This document shows, piece after piece, positions 8,133-16,831 of a stretch of 17,421 nucleotides of DNA (its first letter is position 1; each line of letters starts with the position of its first letter). The notes below the pieces were generated by a model, which was not told the DNA's origin, did not search any database, and saw only the letters and a program-made list of their open reading frames with translations. The DNA is from JAUWMV01 sp964562425. GTDB taxonomy: Bacteria > UBP14 > UBA6098 > B30-G16. The stretch lies in assembly GCA_964562425.1 (NCBI GenBank), contig CAZLTJ010000049.1, forward strand, positions 1-17,421, in the 5' to 3' direction. Both the position numbers and the translations under genes were made by a program.

Positions 8133-8197
8133 ATATCTTTTTATTTCCAAGATTTAACCAACTTTAGTCTTGCGGTTATGTGATGTTCTAAGCAATT

Positions 8198-9163
8198 TCA
8201 ACTTTGCTTTTTCACTTTCTCTTCAGACTCGGTACGGAATTTCTTGAAATTGAGAAGTATTTTCTCTAAAAGCTTCCTATTAAAACTCACCGCATCCGCC
8301 AGAAGACCGACTAAAAATAAATTGGCCGACATAATAATCAACATTACTGAAACAACAAGAGATTGAACGTGACCATAACCTTCACCGATGATAAAGAAAT
8401 TTAAAAATCTTATCAACCCCAAAAAACCTGGGATAAACATTATTATCGCAATAATAGAAAAAAGAGTGAGAGCCTTGTAAGTCGTATACGCGCGGATCAT
8501 CGTCTTCAATTGATTCATAATAAAAGACGGGACATTTTTAGCTAATCTGGATTTTCTCACTGTTTTGTTCGTCCTAACAGGAATAGAAACAACTTTCAAC
8601 TTTTCATGTCCCATTTGAATGAGAGTTTCAATAGTATAAGAGAACTCAGTCTGTATATTTATTTTCATTGCAGCTTCTCGAGTGTAAGCTCTAAAACCGC
8701 AAACAGAATCCCCAACTTTCAACCCAGAAATTGCATTAACTGCTTTCGTCCCGATAGATTGGAGCCTTCTTTTAGCCCATGAAAAGTGCTTTATTCTGTT
8801 AGTATTTCTATTACCAATTACAATATCCGCCGAATTATCGAGAATAGGTCTAACAAGCTTTGGAATGTCTGCACCGCAATATTGATTGTCACCATCAGTG
8901 TTTACAATAATATCCGCCCCAAGTTCAATCGAGCGATCTATCCCCTCAGAAAATGCAACAGCAAGGCCACGATTCTCCTTAAAATTTATTATATGCTGTA
9001 TTCCGTTTTCTTTTGCGACCTCAATTGTCCTGTCGGTGCTACCATCGTCGATAATTAGAACTTCAATTTCATCTATCCCCTCAATGTGAGTTGGTAGCTC
9101 TTTGAGGGTTTGTTCAAGCGTTTCTTCCTCGTTATAGCAGGGAATTTGAATAATTAACTTCAT
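8198..9163 (-). CDS. GT2 glycosyltransferase with C-terminal membrane helices
   Basis: This 321-residue GT-A enzyme begins MKLIIQIPCYNEEETL. It has IDDGSTD at residues 38-44 (nucleotide binding) and the metal-binding NTDGDNQY with D90-x-D92 at 88-95. GDSVCGFRAYTREA at 151-164 is the typical conserved block of DPM/undecaprenyl-phosphate transferases. Two hydrophobic helices lie at about 232-258 and 267-293, then a basic tail. Such proteins commonly load a sugar onto polyprenyl phosphate or start glycan assembly at the membrane. It overlaps the upstream gene by four bases (ATGA), a sign of translational coupling. With the upstream GT-C-like proteins it may supply polyprenyl-phosphate sugars, since GT-C enzymes use that donor type; this pairing is inference. 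Confidence 0.9.
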   Translation of the reverse strand: MKLIIQIPCYNEEETLEQTLKELPTHIEGIDEIEVLIIDDGSTDRTIEVAKENGIQHIINFKENRGLAVAFSEGIDRSIELGADIIVNTDGDNQYCGADIPKLVRPILDNSADIVIGNRNTNRIKHFSWAKRRLQSIGTKAVNAISGLKVGDSVCGFRAYTREAAMKINIQTEFSYTIETLIQMGHEKLKVVSIPVRTNKTVRKSRLAKNVPSFIMNQLKTMIRAYTTYKALTLFSIIAIIMFIPGFLGLIRFLNFFIIGEGYGHVQSLVVSVMLIIMSANLFLVGLLADAVSFNRKLLEKILLNFKKFRTESEEKVKKQS

Positions 9164-10485
9164 TGTATTTCAGCTTTTGAAGCTATATCGATTACAATTT
9201 CATCTTTCTTTTTTTGTTCTTTTTGCAATGATACAACATAAATATGTAATAATATCGGTGCTATTGCAAAAAAAATAGTCATTGCTATGGGATAGTAATT
9301 GAATCCTATATCCTTAAATCCAATTTTCTCTAATCTCTTAATGTGAGGAGTATCTCTAACATCAAATAAAACGTATAATCGATATAGTAACGAAAACAAA
9401 CCACCGGCAAAGTATTTAGAGAATTTGGAAAGACCACTAGCCAAAAATTCTAATTCCCATAGAGCAAATATTATAACAAATGGATAAACAATTGCTGGAA
9501 GACGTCCTGGAGTTATGTATAAAGGTAACATCATAAGAACAAGTGTTAGTATCCACATCCTAACATAGGGATGTTTTCGCCATTTAACAATGCAACCCAA
9601 AATTGCCAGCATCCATAATACATGCCAACCACCGTAAATCATTCGTGGTATGCCGGATGTTCTCTTGAAACTCCATGTTCTTTCTTCTTTGATATTTTCA
9701 GCCTTTTTTTCTTTAAGCTCCTTATCGTAGTATTCTGATAAACTAATTTTTCCTAAGCGATACGACCAATAATGTGCTTCCTTGGGAAACCTGTATGGTT
9801 TGGGTATAACACCTGAATATGCAATTAATGTGATCGTAGCAAGCAGTATTAAAAATAAGAGAATGGATTTGAGAATAAGCTTAAAATCGAGAATTCTTCC
9901 CTGCTTCAAATTCCACAGGTAAAACACCGGAATTGTAAAAAGTGCATAAGGACCTTTGTTTAAAGCACCAAGAATTAGAAAAACGATATAAAGCCATATC
10001 TTATTCTTAACTATAGCCCAAATCGCTGCTAACATCAAAAGCAATGAAAGTGGATCAATTATCCATGGATTCCATAACAGATAAACGAAGATATTACTCT
10101 CCAAAAGAAAGAATAACCCTAATGCACAGTAAGTTCTTGAAAAGCCTATATCTCGAAGAAAGTAATAGAAAACAATCGCTGTGGTTAGAAGACTTAATAC
10201 TGTCAATAAATTAAATGCAACCGACACTTCGAAACCAGTGATAAAACACAATACTTTTACAATCAAAGGACTTAATATTCGATAGAGATGGGCAAGGTGA
10301 TTTATGGATTCATAATCGCCAAGTACTAACCGGAAATAATTCAAAGCGTCACCGGAAATGGATGCTCTAGCTTTCAAAAGCAAGCTATTTATTATTAAAA
10401 GAATAATACTTCCTAGAAATATCGCTATGAATTCTCGGAACTCTGGTCGTGTTTGCTCTAAAATCTTTCTATAAATTTTCTTCAT
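9160..10485 (-). CDS. Multi-pass GT-C-like membrane glycosyltransferase
   Basis: This 441-residue protein has about ten or more hydrophobic helices. After the first helix comes SISGDALNYF with Asp46 in the first extracytoplasmic loop, where GT-C enzymes place a catalytic aspartate. HLYRILSPLIV at about 66-76, helix-rich LLWNPWIIDPLSLLLMLAAIWA and ALNKGPYALF follow, which resembles the DUF2029/ArnT-like layout. A soluble segment near 250-275 is charged (KELKEKKAENIKEER), and the C-terminus is a short charged tail after the last helix. Expected role: transfer of a sugar from a polyprenyl-phosphate donor in the periplasm. Alternatives are a Wzy polymerase or ligase. It shares a four-base overlap with the following GT2 gene, which could make its donor. 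Membrane character is sure; family is probable. Confidence 0.65.
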   Translation of the reverse strand: MKKIYRKILEQTRPEFREFIAIFLGSIILLIINSLLLKARASISGDALNYFRLVLGDYESINHLAHLYRILSPLIVKVLCFITGFEVSVAFNLLTVLSLLTTAIVFYYFLRDIGFSRTYCALGLFFLLESNIFVYLLWNPWIIDPLSLLLMLAAIWAIVKNKIWLYIVFLILGALNKGPYALFTIPVFYLWNLKQGRILDFKLILKSILLFLILLATITLIAYSGVIPKPYRFPKEAHYWSYRLGKISLSEYYDKELKEKKAENIKEERTWSFKRTSGIPRMIYGGWHVLWMLAILGCIVKWRKHPYVRMWILTLVLMMLPLYITPGRLPAIVYPFVIIFALWELEFLASGLSKFSKYFAGGLFSLLYRLYVLFDVRDTPHIKRLEKIGFKDIGFNYYPIAMTIFFAIAPILLHIYVVSLQKEQKKKDEIVIDIASKAEIQ

Positions 10486-10562
10486 ATTGTATTCATTTCG
10501 GCAATAATCAACTTTCTATATAACAAATTCAATATTGTTTATTTATTTTAAAATTATATTTC

Positions 10563-13001
10563 TTAGCTTTCCTTTTTTTGTTGTTCTTGCTTTGTGCTCT
10601 GAATTTGACCAGGCTTTGCCGCTTCTTTACTTCCAGCCTTTTTTGCCTTGTGTTTGTATACATATGTTCTAAAACCCAATTCTTTTAAGTAATCATTATA
10701 ATAGTCCGCAGTAGACCCCACATTATCAATAAGACTATAAACCTCGGGGCTTGCAAGATTACTAATTGGTCTTATAGAACCGAGTGAGATAGAATTACCT
10801 CTTATGAAGAACTTAGACGAACCTGTTTCAGAAAGCTCGTTTTTCCTCATAAGTAGCTCATTAAGTATAGCTCTATCCTTTGGGTTCTCTGGTAAAACAG
10901 CAATCGGTGCATGAACTAAGAGAAAAACTCCAGTTTTAAACTCAACAAGCTCGATATATTCAATAGCATTACCCCTGTATATTTTCCAGACCAAACCAGA
11001 TTTCTGACGAATGAATGTTGGATCTACAATGCCAAGTTTAAAAAGAGCCATATTAACCAAGCGTATCGAGTTTAAAAAAGTTTCCCTTCGTATCTCCTGC
11101 ACGCTTTTTCCACTTTCGTCGCCACCTAGTTCCGTTGGTGGATTGATAAAAAGCAATCCTTTGCTCTTTTCAGACTTTCTTGCTCTAATATATGCGCTTG
11201 TGAGTCTTTTATAAAATGGTCGTTTTCGTCCTAATTTAAGGAATTTAACAATATCTTTTGTTTTAAAATTATAGTTGAGATAGAGAAATAGCGAATAACT
11301 GGGATAATTCAAATGCGGCAGTGAGTCTTTTCTAATGTAATTTATAAACATTTTCTCAAGTTCAATCGCAGGAAATACTTGGGGAAGTCTTGAATAATTA
11401 TTGTATACGTCGATTAATCTCTGGGCAGCTTCTCTGCTAACAGAAACAGCAAAATCCAGATTACCCGTATATATCGACAGAAAACCTAAACCATACTCGG
11501 CCTCAGGAATCGGTTCATCGATAATCACTCCTTCTCTAAAATAATTACTTGTCTTCGCTAAATCCTTGTAAGTCCAAAGTCTTCCTGCGTCGTACATAGA
11601 TAGATCAACAGTTTTCTCCAGAACACTGCGCTCATAGAAATCCAACGCAAGAGAATCCTCACCTGCAATTTCTGCCATTCGACCTTGTAGCCAAAGTTTT
11701 TTCCCGTTATTAAGATTGGATTTAACAACAGATTTCTCAGCCCATTCAAATGCAGGTTTATTTGATGCGGAAGCCAATACAATACAAATCATCACGACAA
11801 ATCCAGCAGTAGTCATAATAGCCAGAACTTTATATTTTAATTTCTCAGAGAACCAAAACGCCATAGGTACTAACCCCAAAGGAGCGATGCCAGCAATTGT
11901 ATGCCAATCAAGGCGATCTAGTGGTAAATTCAGGAAAACAGCGCCAAAGAGAAAACCTAACCCTGACAAATATAACATTTTGGTTCTATCAGGGAGATCT
12001 TCCCAATTTTTAAATAAGTTATATACTGCAAATGGTGTAGCTAACAAAAGTGGAGAAATTATTATTAAACTGCCAAGGAAGTTAAGCCAACCGTATATAC
12101 TGAAAATCCTATTAACAGACCACATTGCAGGCAACTCGCTGAAATCCGGGGTAAAAAGCAAGATATAAGGTAAAATAGAAAAAAGTATAATAACAACTCT
12201 TCCTGTCAAGTTCTCAATTCGTTTCGAGCATAGAAAAACAATAACCGGTAGAGCAACCACAGCTGGTGGATAAAATATTGTCGATAGAGCAAAAACTATA
12301 ATAGGTATGGATAATGGTATTCTTGGTTCATCAAATGTCTTTAATGCAATCCAAAGGAAGAACATAGTAACAAAAGCACCTATTAATCCTTGATTCGTCC
12401 CGAGAAAAAATAATGCTGTCGAGCCTGAAAGCAATATTGCTAAAAGAGGAAGCAGTCCCTTGTCCTTAGGAAATACTCGCTTTACAGTAAACGACGTAAT
12501 AAAAATATATAAACCACTTAAAAGAGCTGAAACAATAGTCAGAGAAGTAAAAGAATTGATCCACATTCTGCGACCAAAAATAGAAACATTTCGAATAATA
12601 ACTGCCCATATAAGATAAAATGGGTCATTTGCAGAACCTCCAACATGTTGCAACGACAACCAGGGAACTTTCTCGAAAGCCTCACCCCAAATCGGGAACT
12701 TGGGTCGTACAAATAAACCACCTATAACAAATACATAAAGCAAGCCCCACAATAACGCTTTAGAAATTGGATAGTCTTTATTTATTAGGACAATTGAAAG
12801 AACAATGCCTGCAAGCAAAAGCGCAAAAATAATAATTCGCATAAACCCATGTAAGGAAACTAATGCGCCTAAGCCCCAAAAATACTGTGAAAAGATCAAA
12901 CTTAAAATGAAGATCAATGCGGGTATAATGAAACCACCGATGAAATTTCTGCTTGAAACTGTTTTAATAAAGCCTTCTGAATCCAGTATTTTTAAATTCA
13001 T
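10563..13001 (-). CDS. Large multi-pass membrane protein with TPR-like C-terminal half (possible DUF2723/GT-C)
   Basis: I chose the ATG at 13001 (812 residues), since AGGA lies eight bases upstream; a start at 13049 would add 16 residues without such a site. Residues 1-412 hold about ten or eleven hydrophobic helices. A loop FPIWGEAFEKVPWLSLQ with ANDPFYLIWAVI, then WINSFTSLTIVSALLSGLY, resembles the DUF2723/TMEM260-type GT-C layout. From about 425 the protein is soluble: WLQGRMAEIAGEDSLALDFYE and EAEYGLGFLSIYTGNLDFAV look like TPR helices. The tail is rich in Lys, Gln and Glu. It is the first gene of the polysaccharide cluster, 174 bases after the secreted-protein gene. The WGE motif lacks the Asp I would expect before GE in DUF2723, so the catalytic assignment is tentative. 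A polymerase or ligase with TPRs is the alternative. Confidence 0.55.
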   Translation of the reverse strand: MNLKILDSEGFIKTVSSRNFIGGFIIPALIFILSLIFSQYFWGLGALVSLHGFMRIIIFALLLAGIVLSIVLINKDYPISKALLWGLLYVFVIGGLFVRPKFPIWGEAFEKVPWLSLQHVGGSANDPFYLIWAVIIRNVSIFGRRMWINSFTSLTIVSALLSGLYIFITSFTVKRVFPKDKGLLPLLAILLSGSTALFFLGTNQGLIGAFVTMFFLWIALKTFDEPRIPLSIPIIVFALSTIFYPPAVVALPVIVFLCSKRIENLTGRVVIILFSILPYILLFTPDFSELPAMWSVNRIFSIYGWLNFLGSLIIISPLLLATPFAVYNLFKNWEDLPDRTKMLYLSGLGFLFGAVFLNLPLDRLDWHTIAGIAPLGLVPMAFWFSEKLKYKVLAIMTTAGFVVMICIVLASASNKPAFEWAEKSVVKSNLNNGKKLWLQGRMAEIAGEDSLALDFYERSVLEKTVDLSMYDAGRLWTYKDLAKTSNYFREGVIIDEPIPEAEYGLGFLSIYTGNLDFAVSVSREAAQRLIDVYNNYSRLPQVFPAIELEKMFINYIRKDSLPHLNYPSYSLFLYLNYNFKTKDIVKFLKLGRKRPFYKRLTSAYIRARKSEKSKGLLFINPPTELGGDESGKSVQEIRRETFLNSIRLVNMALFKLGIVDPTFIRQKSGLVWKIYRGNAIEYIELVEFKTGVFLLVHAPIAVLPENPKDRAILNELLMRKNELSETGSSKFFIRGNSISLGSIRPISNLASPEVYSLIDNVGSTADYYNDYLKELGFRTYVYKHKAKKAGSKEAAKPGQIQSTKQEQQKKES

Positions 13002-13110
13002 AAATAATTTCCTACAGAAATTAATGTTTATAATAAAAAAATTTAGCAATTAATAAACTTATAGATAACGAAGAATATCATTCAGTTTTGAAAATAGTTT
13101 ACCACATTTA

Positions 13111-13143
13111 AAAGTAAAGCTTTTTTTAGAACGCTTTTTCTAA
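13111..13143 (-). terminator. Weak AT-rich hairpin after the secreted-protein gene
   Basis: About 33 bases past the TAG stop of the gene at 13176, the minus strand carries TTAGAA-6-TTCTAA (13143-13138 and 13131-13126). An overlapping alternative stem AAAGC/GCTTT (13137-13133 and 13120-13116) is followed by TACTTTT. Either could act as a weak intrinsic terminator, but stems are short and poor in GC and the T run is imperfect. Confidence 0.25.
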
Positions 13144-13175
13144 GGTTAGATTAAATCACAATGTTATTTTTGGGG

Positions 13176-16100
13176 CTATTTCTTCCAGGCTTTGCAACCG
13201 TTAAAAGTGAAAATACTATCAACCGAAAAGAATACAGCATCCCCATCTGGAAATGAAGTAGAAACTTCAATCCAAATTGTATCACCTGAAAAACTGAATG
13301 AAAGATAACTGAGGGGTAATGTTATTGTTGTATCAACACCTGTCTGGCTAATGTAAATTCTTGTTGTATCTATATCCTGATGTGCAGCGGTATCAGTGAA
13401 GGCAAAAATTAAATTTATCGTATCACAAGAAGTAATAACCGTGTCTGAGCTATTTACGGGACAAACCCGCCAAGCATCTAAAGGCCAACAACACGGATGC
13501 CGGAAGAAAATAGCCATTGAATCCTCAAGTAATTCCTCGTCAATAATATTACCATTATCATCTTTTAAGGTCAGAAGTCTAATAATATACCGTGCTGGGC
13601 TATATAGCATTGAATCTACAAGTCTAGTTTTGAATATAAGAAGCGTATCATCTCGAATATCCATTGAATCCGGGTAACATAGTACGCCAAGAGGATCGAG
13701 TATGCAAACAGTGCTCCAATCTATTCCGGAATCGTCCTTTAAAACAAAAAATACGGAATCTGGAGAGCAAGTGTCAGCATAAACATAACCTGTAGGTGGA
13801 ATTGTATCACCTTTAACAGAAATAGAACCGCAAACTGCACAGTTCATATGACCAAAGCTATCTGTAGCACAAAGTTGTATCGATAAATTACTAGTTAAAA
13901 TAGTTGGATATGTCCAATCATAAGATCCATCATTCTCGAAGAGACCCATGTTCGTCCATGAAAGACCACCATCAACAGAATATTGAAGACTAATAGGGAA
14001 AGGTGGACCCCATGTTTCCGGTGGAATAAACGAATCCTCGACAGTCCACGTAATTGTTGCTAATTCACCCACATCACCTCCAGAAGGACATGTAACAGAT
14101 GCTAAGGGTATTTTTGTATCTATAGGACCCGGTTCCGATTCATCCATGGAATATATTGCACCATATTGGCAGTCGATTTCTGGCAAAATTTCAATTCTAA
14201 AGGAGTCGGAAAGAACCGCTCTATTTGCTGAGTACTTTATACCATCAGTACCATCACTGTTCTCAATTCCAACAGTAGCACTACCTCCATAATCTAAGCC
14301 AGGCAAACTAGAGGGTGCTCCCTCGAGATCGAGATATTGGAATATCATAGAACCATCCTCATTCATAATTAGCTGAAGTGTCCAAAATGTCTCTTTCCCT
14401 GGCATAGTTAGGTAATGCCCCATATTGCGCCAAATAACTGCCATCCATCTATACGGATCTTCACCACCATAAACGGCATAGACACAGCTCGACATCATAA
14501 CGTAAAGGTCGTCCCAAAATGGAGCGATGAAATTGTTAGGTGCCGTTGTATCAGGTAATATTGTATTGTTGATGAACCACCAGATATCTTCGTCATCAAA
14601 TCCCACAAGACCATTAGTCGTCACATAAACTGAACAAAAAGTGTCTATGTAAAAAACAAAATCAAATCCGAGAGTAACTAATTTATACACATCATCGTAT
14701 TCGAATTCCGACCATAAAGTGTCTACACCGTTCCCATCTGCAATATCTACCCAATCGAAAGCGATGCCAGCATCATCGCTATCTCGAACGATATAATTTC
14801 CACTTGTATCGGACTCGGTGGAGAGTTCTACAGCGGTAACTCTAAACGCCCAGTTAGAATGTTCAATATTAGGAGCATCAGTTCCTGCATCCCATTTAAT
14901 TATAAGACTATCTCCCGGTGCAATATCATCGCCAATGTCACCATACAAAGATATGCATGGGTAATCCCATGTTAAACCTCCATCAAATGAGCATTCTATT
15001 AAAATATTATGAGTATCATCCGAATCAAAATTGTAAACAATATAAACCGTATCGGTGCCATCCAATCTTTCAAAAAACTTTATTATCTCTATATTAATTT
15101 CCACGTCGGTTACAGGAGGACACGGGCATGGAACCATAAAACGTAGGCATGATCTCTGTGTCGGTTCATTTTCTACACAAAAACTATATCGATTGGATTC
15201 ATCAAAAATGCTAATAACTGATAGACCAGCGGTATCTGGCACAATAAACCATCCGGATGAGTCGCTTTCTATTTCGAAAAGGTCCGAGTCCAAAAAGCTC
15301 CCACCAAATTCAAGGAGTGCTAATTTGTCAATATTCTCACCTGTAAAATAGACTGTATCATCGATATCACCACAAAAAGCATCTATCTCTATATCCAGCC
15401 ACTCGCAATAAACCTGAATCGGTATTCTATATTTCCTTCCCTGCATAACAACTGTAATAGATTGCATGCCTTGAATAGCCCAATCTGGAACGGTGATTGT
15501 AATTTCAGTGGAATCTTTTAGAAAATAATATATAAGAGAGTCTCCAAATAAAACGGATACAGTTGTATCAAATCCCTGCCCATATATTGTAGTGAGGCTT
15601 CCGGGAGAAGCACAATCTACGGAATCTAAAAGCGGTACTCCCTCCGGTCTATTGCAGTTCTCTAATGAATCCTCTGTTACCCTCGCCAGAGCCGTTAATG
15701 CATTAGTTATAAATTTAAATGCCATAGGTTCAGCATATCCAAGCACTGGAACCTCAAAAGTGTGACAGTCTGCGAGTGCTAAAATTCTTCCACCATAACT
15801 GCAATCACAGTCTTCGCCGTCGGTTCGTCTCGGATAGGAAATAGCTGCAAGAATCTGTTTGCCGTCATTGCTCCATATGAATGGCATGCCTGGTGATGAA
15901 ACATTCATTATAGCAGTGTAATCGAGATACATGTACGATAATCCATTAGTAAAAGGCGAAAAGGAAGCTATATTTGTTGTACGTACACTGCTACCCATAC
16001 CGCCAAAGGATATCCCAGTAATCCATCTTGAATCTGTAAGAAGATTGTTATGAGGACCTACATCATCGGGGGAAATGGGCATAACGAGAAGATTCCCACC

Positions 16101-16412
16101 ATAGCAAACGAAATCGATTAATTGTGTCTTCTGAAAGTAACTGAATCCTGCAGTAGAACATCCATTGTGATGCATAATTATAACCAGATCAAAACTATCT
16201 AATACTGGGAATCGTCCCTCTCTTGAGGTAAATTTTACAGTAGCTGAATGTGAGGTGAGAGTGTCCCAAAGCGCATTAAACGTAGTAGTATCATGGTGAC
16301 CGCAAAATGGCAGATCATCCACAAGAACATTCTGAGCTTTGACACCACTAAGCACCAACCCAGAAAAAAGCAATCCTGCGACTATAGTCGCAATTATACA
16401 AATTCTTCTCAT
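13176..16412 (-). CDS. Large secreted multidomain surface protein, unrecognised family
   Basis: The ATG at 16412 gives 1078 residues. A signal peptide is clear: MRR, a hydrophobic stretch to about residue 21, then SGVKA and likely cleavage before QN at residue 27. TTG at 16424 is an alternative start but adds only four residues. In order I see: a ThuA/GATase-like N-terminal region (about 30-245, with FDLVIIMHH and GGNLLVMPISP); an IPT/TIG-like module (about 262-336); a second Ig-like module (340-415); a module with SFDGGLTW at 475-482; a nidogen-like beta domain (about 545-745, with NNFIAPFWDDL and SATVGIENSDGTDG); another Ig-like module with SVDGGLSW at 812-819; and a C-terminal Ig-like part. 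Many cysteines fit an extracellular protein. No sorting domain or anchor is seen at the C-terminus (CKAWKK). Function unknown. Confidence 0.8.
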   Translation of the reverse strand: MRRICIIATIVAGLLFSGLVLSGVKAQNVLVDDLPFCGHHDTTTFNALWDTLTSHSATVKFTSREGRFPVLDSFDLVIIMHHNGCSTAGFSYFQKTQLIDFVCYGGNLLVMPISPDDVGPHNNLLTDSRWITGISFGGMGSSVRTTNIASFSPFTNGLSYMYLDYTAIMNVSSPGMPFIWSNDGKQILAAISYPRRTDGEDCDCSYGGRILALADCHTFEVPVLGYAEPMAFKFITNALTALARVTEDSLENCNRPEGVPLLDSVDCASPGSLTTIYGQGFDTTVSVLFGDSLIYYFLKDSTEITITVPDWAIQGMQSITVVMQGRKYRIPIQVYCEWLDIEIDAFCGDIDDTVYFTGENIDKLALLEFGGSFLDSDLFEIESDSSGWFIVPDTAGLSVISIFDESNRYSFCVENEPTQRSCLRFMVPCPCPPVTDVEINIEIIKFFERLDGTDTVYIVYNFDSDDTHNILIECSFDGGLTWDYPCISLYGDIGDDIAPGDSLIIKWDAGTDAPNIEHSNWAFRVTAVELSTESDTSGNYIVRDSDDAGIAFDWVDIADGNGVDTLWSEFEYDDVYKLVTLGFDFVFYIDTFCSVYVTTNGLVGFDDEDIWWFINNTILPDTTAPNNFIAPFWDDLYVMMSSCVYAVYGGEDPYRWMAVIWRNMGHYLTMPGKETFWTLQLIMNEDGSMIFQYLDLEGAPSSLPGLDYGGSATVGIENSDGTDGIKYSANRAVLSDSFRIEILPEIDCQYGAIYSMDESEPGPIDTKIPLASVTCPSGGDVGELATITWTVEDSFIPPETWGPPFPISLQYSVDGGLSWTNMGLFENDGSYDWTYPTILTSNLSIQLCATDSFGHMNCAVCGSISVKGDTIPPTGYVYADTCSPDSVFFVLKDDSGIDWSTVCILDPLGVLCYPDSMDIRDDTLLIFKTRLVDSMLYSPARYIIRLLTLKDDNGNIIDEELLEDSMAIFFRHPCCWPLDAWRVCPVNSSDTVITSCDTINLIFAFTDTAAHQDIDTTRIYISQTGVDTTITLPLSYLSFSFSGDTIWIEVSTSFPDGDAVFFSVDSIFTFNGCKAWKK

Positions 16413-16553
16413 TTTACTTTGCAATAATATATGGTCGTTAAGAGAATTAATGCAAGAGATTTTATGTTACGAAAAAAATAGATCGATATTAAACTACTGA
16501 TAAACGAAAAAAAAGTTGCATCTGTTCCCTCTCAATCTTTTCGATGAGATAAC
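16413..16553. other. Upstream region of the secreted-protein gene
   Basis: This 141-base AT-rich stretch runs between the tRNA 3' end and the secreted-protein ATG. On the minus strand it holds an imperfect hairpin (16549-16530, TCTCATC and GATTGAGA around GAAAA) and a run of eight T (16514-16507) about 16 bases later, which is not a convincing terminator. Closer to the gene, TATATT lies about a dozen bases before the ATG, and TTGCAT lies 18 bases further upstream. If it is a promoter, the leader would be very short, which agrees with the absence of a ribosome binding site. This is weak evidence. Confidence 0.3.
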
Positions 16554-16627
16554 AGCGCCCTACAGGATTTGAACCTGCGACCTCATGATTCGTAGTCATG
16601 CGCTCTATCCAGCTGAGCTAAGGGCGC
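16554..16627 (-). tRNA. tRNA-Arg(ACG)
   Basis: On the minus strand the cloverleaf folds completely. The acceptor stem pairs GCGCCCT (16627-16621) with AGGGCGC (16561-16555), all seven pairs Watson-Crick. The D arm is GCTC-9-GAGC and contains GG. The anticodon stem CATGA/TCATG encloses loop CTACGAA with anticodon ACG (16593-16591), read as Arg CGN. The T arm is GCAGG-TTCAAAT-CCTGT, with one G-U pair. Total length is 74 with the discriminator base. CCA is not encoded (TGTT follows), so it is added after transcription. The discriminator would be U (T at 16554), unlike the A or G usual for bacterial tRNA-Arg. A20 and C35, known Arg identity elements, are present. Confidence 0.95.
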
Positions 16628-16773
16628 GATCATCTGCGACCCCCCGTGCAAATTAAGCTAAATTACACAATATTTTTATATATCCAAAAGGAAATGTTAT
16701 TGGTAAATAAGTTAAGCTACAACATAGATATGCTAATGTTATTTTTGAAAAATTTTTAAAATCCTCTTTTACG

Positions 16774-16809
16774 AAAAAAAAAAACAGCGTGGGAATAAAT
16801 CCCACGCTG
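16774..16809 (-). terminator. Intrinsic terminator of the HU gene
   Basis: A perfect 10-bp stem, CAGCGTGGGA (16809-16800 on the minus strand) with TCCCACGCTG (16794-16785), encloses a five-base loop and runs straight into 11 T residues (16784-16774). This is a canonical Rho-independent terminator 22 bases after the HU stop codon. It implies that HU is a separate transcription unit from the tRNA that follows. Confidence 0.95.
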
Positions 16810-16831
16810 CAGTCACAGTTATTTGCAAATC

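Noticed and set aside
11558..11782. Open frame of 74 codons on the minus strand
   Set aside because: It lies within the large membrane-protein gene in a different frame and has no motif of its own.
11716..12168. Open frame of 150 codons on the plus strand
   Set aside because: It lies wholly antisense to the large membrane-protein gene, has no ribosome binding site or recognisable motif, and is best seen as a shadow of that gene.
13002..13049. Start of the large membrane protein at 13049
   Set aside because: It adds 16 residues without a ribosome binding site; AGGA sits eight bases before the ATG at 13001.
15055..15351. Open frame of 98 codons on the plus strand
   Set aside because: Antisense to the secreted-protein gene, with no recognisable domain.
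16413..16424. TTG start of the secreted protein at 16424
   Set aside because: It adds only MQSK before the MRR signal-peptide start, and no ribosome binding site favours it. It cannot be fully excluded because the ATG has no good site either.
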